A stretch of 64,000 nt of DNA, from positions 908,501-972,500 of the forward strand of contig NC_015958.1 of assembly GCF_000147695.2 (NCBI RefSeq), given 5' to 3'. The notes beneath the pieces were generated by a model that saw nothing but the letters and a program-made list of their open reading frames with translations, was not told where the DNA came from and did not search any database. A program made the translations under genes and the position numbers. Within the stretch, counting starts at the first letter, position 1. Each line of letters opens with the position of its first letter. Shown here in pieces: positions 62,773-64,000 of the stretch. The DNA comes from Thermoanaerobacter wiegelii Rt8.B1. GTDB lineage: Bacteria > Bacillota > Thermoanaerobacteria > Thermoanaerobacterales > Thermoanaerobacteraceae.

Positions 62773-62797
62773 GAAAGAGAGAGTTTTCTCTATCTTT
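62773..62797 (-). terminator. Terminator of the amidase gene
   Basis: The imperfect stem AAAGAGAGAG / CTCTATCTTT ends at the stop codon. It shares TTTTCTCTATCTTT with the terminator at 62436-62449. Confidence 0.6.
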
Positions 62798-63947
62798 AAT
62801 CATTTATATGTATAAATCTATAAATCACTCTCTTATCCCATCCTAAGTCAAAAGGAACATGGTATCTATCGGAAGTATGAGTATTTACAACGGGTATCCC
62901 TATAGAATCAAAACCTGTAACTACGCCAAAGTGTACTATTTCTCCCTTTTCTTCATAGCATATAAGGTCTCCTTTTTCAATTTCTCTTATGGCACCTTTT
63001 GGGTGCTGTTCAGTAGGCTTTACCATATCTAAATAGTATCCTTTTGCAATTAATTTACCTTTTCCTGTATAAATGAGATAGTTAAAAAGAGAGGGTGCTT
63101 GTGCCCAAGCGGTGGAAGAGTCTTTGCCGTTGAAGTTCCATACATAGTCCATTGGAAGGCCTCCTCCTTCATGTAATACTTGAGAGACGAAATTGGTGCA
63201 GTCTCCTCCTACCCCGTTATAATCCCTATATTTTGGATTGTACTCGTAGTTATTGCCGCTTCCCCAAGCAGCTCCTGCGTATTTGTCAGCATAAGCTACT
63301 GCTCCTTCTCTGTCGTATTTACCCTTCTTTTTAGGCTTTGCTTTTTCTTCAGTTTCTGGCTTTGAAGTAGTAGGTGCAATTTCAGGCATTGTGCCTTCAG
63401 CAGGAGCAGCATCTATATAGGCGGAATCTTCGTCAAGAGGGTCATAGTACCAATCTCTTCTTATAAGCCATTTTCCATCAACTTTTACAAGCTGTACAGA
63501 ATGTCGTATACCTAATCCCATGTAATTTATTACATCACTTTTTATGTTGTAAGCGTATCCCATTTTCATAGTTTCCACAAGATAAACCCATACGGAATTT
63601 TCGCCAGCTTTTACACTTTTTATCCTGTAAAAAGATTCTGCTTCTGTAAATTTAAGATTTCTTTTTTCTGACCATCCTTTAACGTATTCAACTCGCCTCC
63701 TTTCATGGTCCAATGCCCATTTGCCATAAGTGGAAGATTTGTCATAAAAGCCTTCTATCTCTTTTAAGTCACCGCTTAAAAGCACACTTCCTCTTTTTTT
63801 AAAAAATTCATCCAGTACAGTTTTTATCTCTTCTTTGTTGTTTGCAACTGTCTCTATGGTTTTATTGAAAAAGGAAATAGAAAAGTAAGTTAAAAAAATG
63901 AGTGCTAGTAAAAGGAGAATTGGTTTGTAATATTTTTTGGTGTCCAA
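62796..63947 (-). CDS. Secreted or membrane-anchored protein with a C-terminal putative amidase domain
   Basis: This is a 383-residue protein with an N-terminal hydrophobic anchor (about 9-26). A region of about 160 residues (VLDEFFKKRGSVLLSGDLKE, WLIRRDWYYDPLDED) is followed by a Pro/Lys-rich linker (APTTSKPETEEKAKPKKKGK). The C-terminal domain of the Amidase_6 type starts YDREGAVAYADKYAG and has a Cys-containing GGDCTNFVSQVLHEGG and a His in EIVHFGVVTG, the likely catalytic pair. The substrate may be peptidoglycan or peptides. AGGAG lies upstream of the ATG. The other side of the gene is the window edge. Confidence 0.85.
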   Translation of the reverse strand: MDTKKYYKPILLLLALIFLTYFSISFFNKTIETVANNKEEIKTVLDEFFKKRGSVLLSGDLKEIEGFYDKSSTYGKWALDHERRRVEYVKGWSEKRNLKFTEAESFYRIKSVKAGENSVWVYLVETMKMGYAYNIKSDVINYMGLGIRHSVQLVKVDGKWLIRRDWYYDPLDEDSAYIDAAPAEGTMPEIAPTTSKPETEEKAKPKKKGKYDREGAVAYADKYAGAAWGSGNNYEYNPKYRDYNGVGGDCTNFVSQVLHEGGGLPMDYVWNFNGKDSSTAWAQAPSLFNYLIYTGKGKLIAKGYYLDMVKPTEQHPKGAIREIEKGDLICYEEKGEIVHFGVVTGFDSIGIPVVNTHTSDRYHVPFDLGWDKRVIYRFIHIND

Positions 63948-64000
63948 TTGTTCTCCTCCCTGCCAATGTAATTCAAAATAATAATATGAAGGTTAAAAGT

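Noticed and set aside
62436-62797. TTTTCTCTATCTTT on both sides taken as a target-site duplication
   Set aside because: Each copy is part of a terminator hairpin for the gene next to it, so similarity may come from function. It is reported only as a possibility.

Overview
The window looks like chromosomal DNA from a thermophilic, spore-forming, anaerobic Firmicute of the genus Thermoanaerobacter, close to T. brockii. The reasons are AT-rich DNA, strong GGAGG-type ribosome binding sites with many TTG/GTG starts, an alpha/beta-type SASP and a SleB-like hydrolase. There is also a pair of GH65 phosphorylases that I recognise from memory as the kojibiose and trehalose phosphorylases described from T. 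brockii. No database was searched.

Layout. 1-6 kb: the end of a flavin NADH oxidoreductase, a PAP2 phosphatase, a Yip1-like protein, pgsA and a chemoreceptor. 6-8.8 kb: the nickel-pincer-nucleotide cofactor genes larE-larB-larC, with larE and larC both broken at poly-A tracts. 8.8-12.7 kb: a two-component system (kinase frameshifted) divergent from two secreted repeat proteins; both secreted-protein promoters carry the same direct-repeat operator. 12.7-19 kb: bioY with a BirA operator, a bifunctional-nuclease-domain gene, a valine T-box, valS, a GNAT gene and folC. 19-22.3 kb: a small Cys-rich gene, tRNA-Pro(CGG), a beta-propeller protein, a DUF4364 protein, a SASP and a QueG-like protein.

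22.3-37.7 kb is a disaccharide island. LacI regulator 1, kojP, an ABC importer (binding protein and two permeases) and pgmB form one unit. An IS30-family element follows. LacI regulator 2, a second importer and treP form the other unit. Both phosphorylases release beta-glucose 1-phosphate, which PgmB converts to glucose 6-phosphate. No ATPase subunit is present, so one must be supplied from elsewhere. Each regulator has its own palindromic operator pair.

37.7-48.4 kb: a secreted subtilase, a c-di-GMP-I riboswitch ahead of a shortened LevR-like sigma-54 activator, a LysM/SleB hydrolase behind a hairpin that covers its ribosome binding site, a Mur-ligase fragment, an SSB-like protein, cobO, the asd-dapA-dapB-dapH operon and a lipoprotein. 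48.4-57.2 kb: a heterodimeric ABC exporter, a small membrane protein, glnA with a hexaloop leader hairpin followed by an ANTAR regulator gene, iadA and a frameshifted MocR regulator. 57.2-64 kb: an ORF-deleted group II intron inserted at the end of a bactofilin gene, an M23 peptidase, small genes, hutH with a possible attenuator, an HD-domain gene, a GC-rich structured-RNA-like island and a secreted amidase.

The points most worth a second look are the GC-rich island at 62.5-62.7 kb, the two-component/secreted-protein operator circuit, the glnA-ANTAR module, the four poly-A frameshifts and the intron-bactofilin junction.
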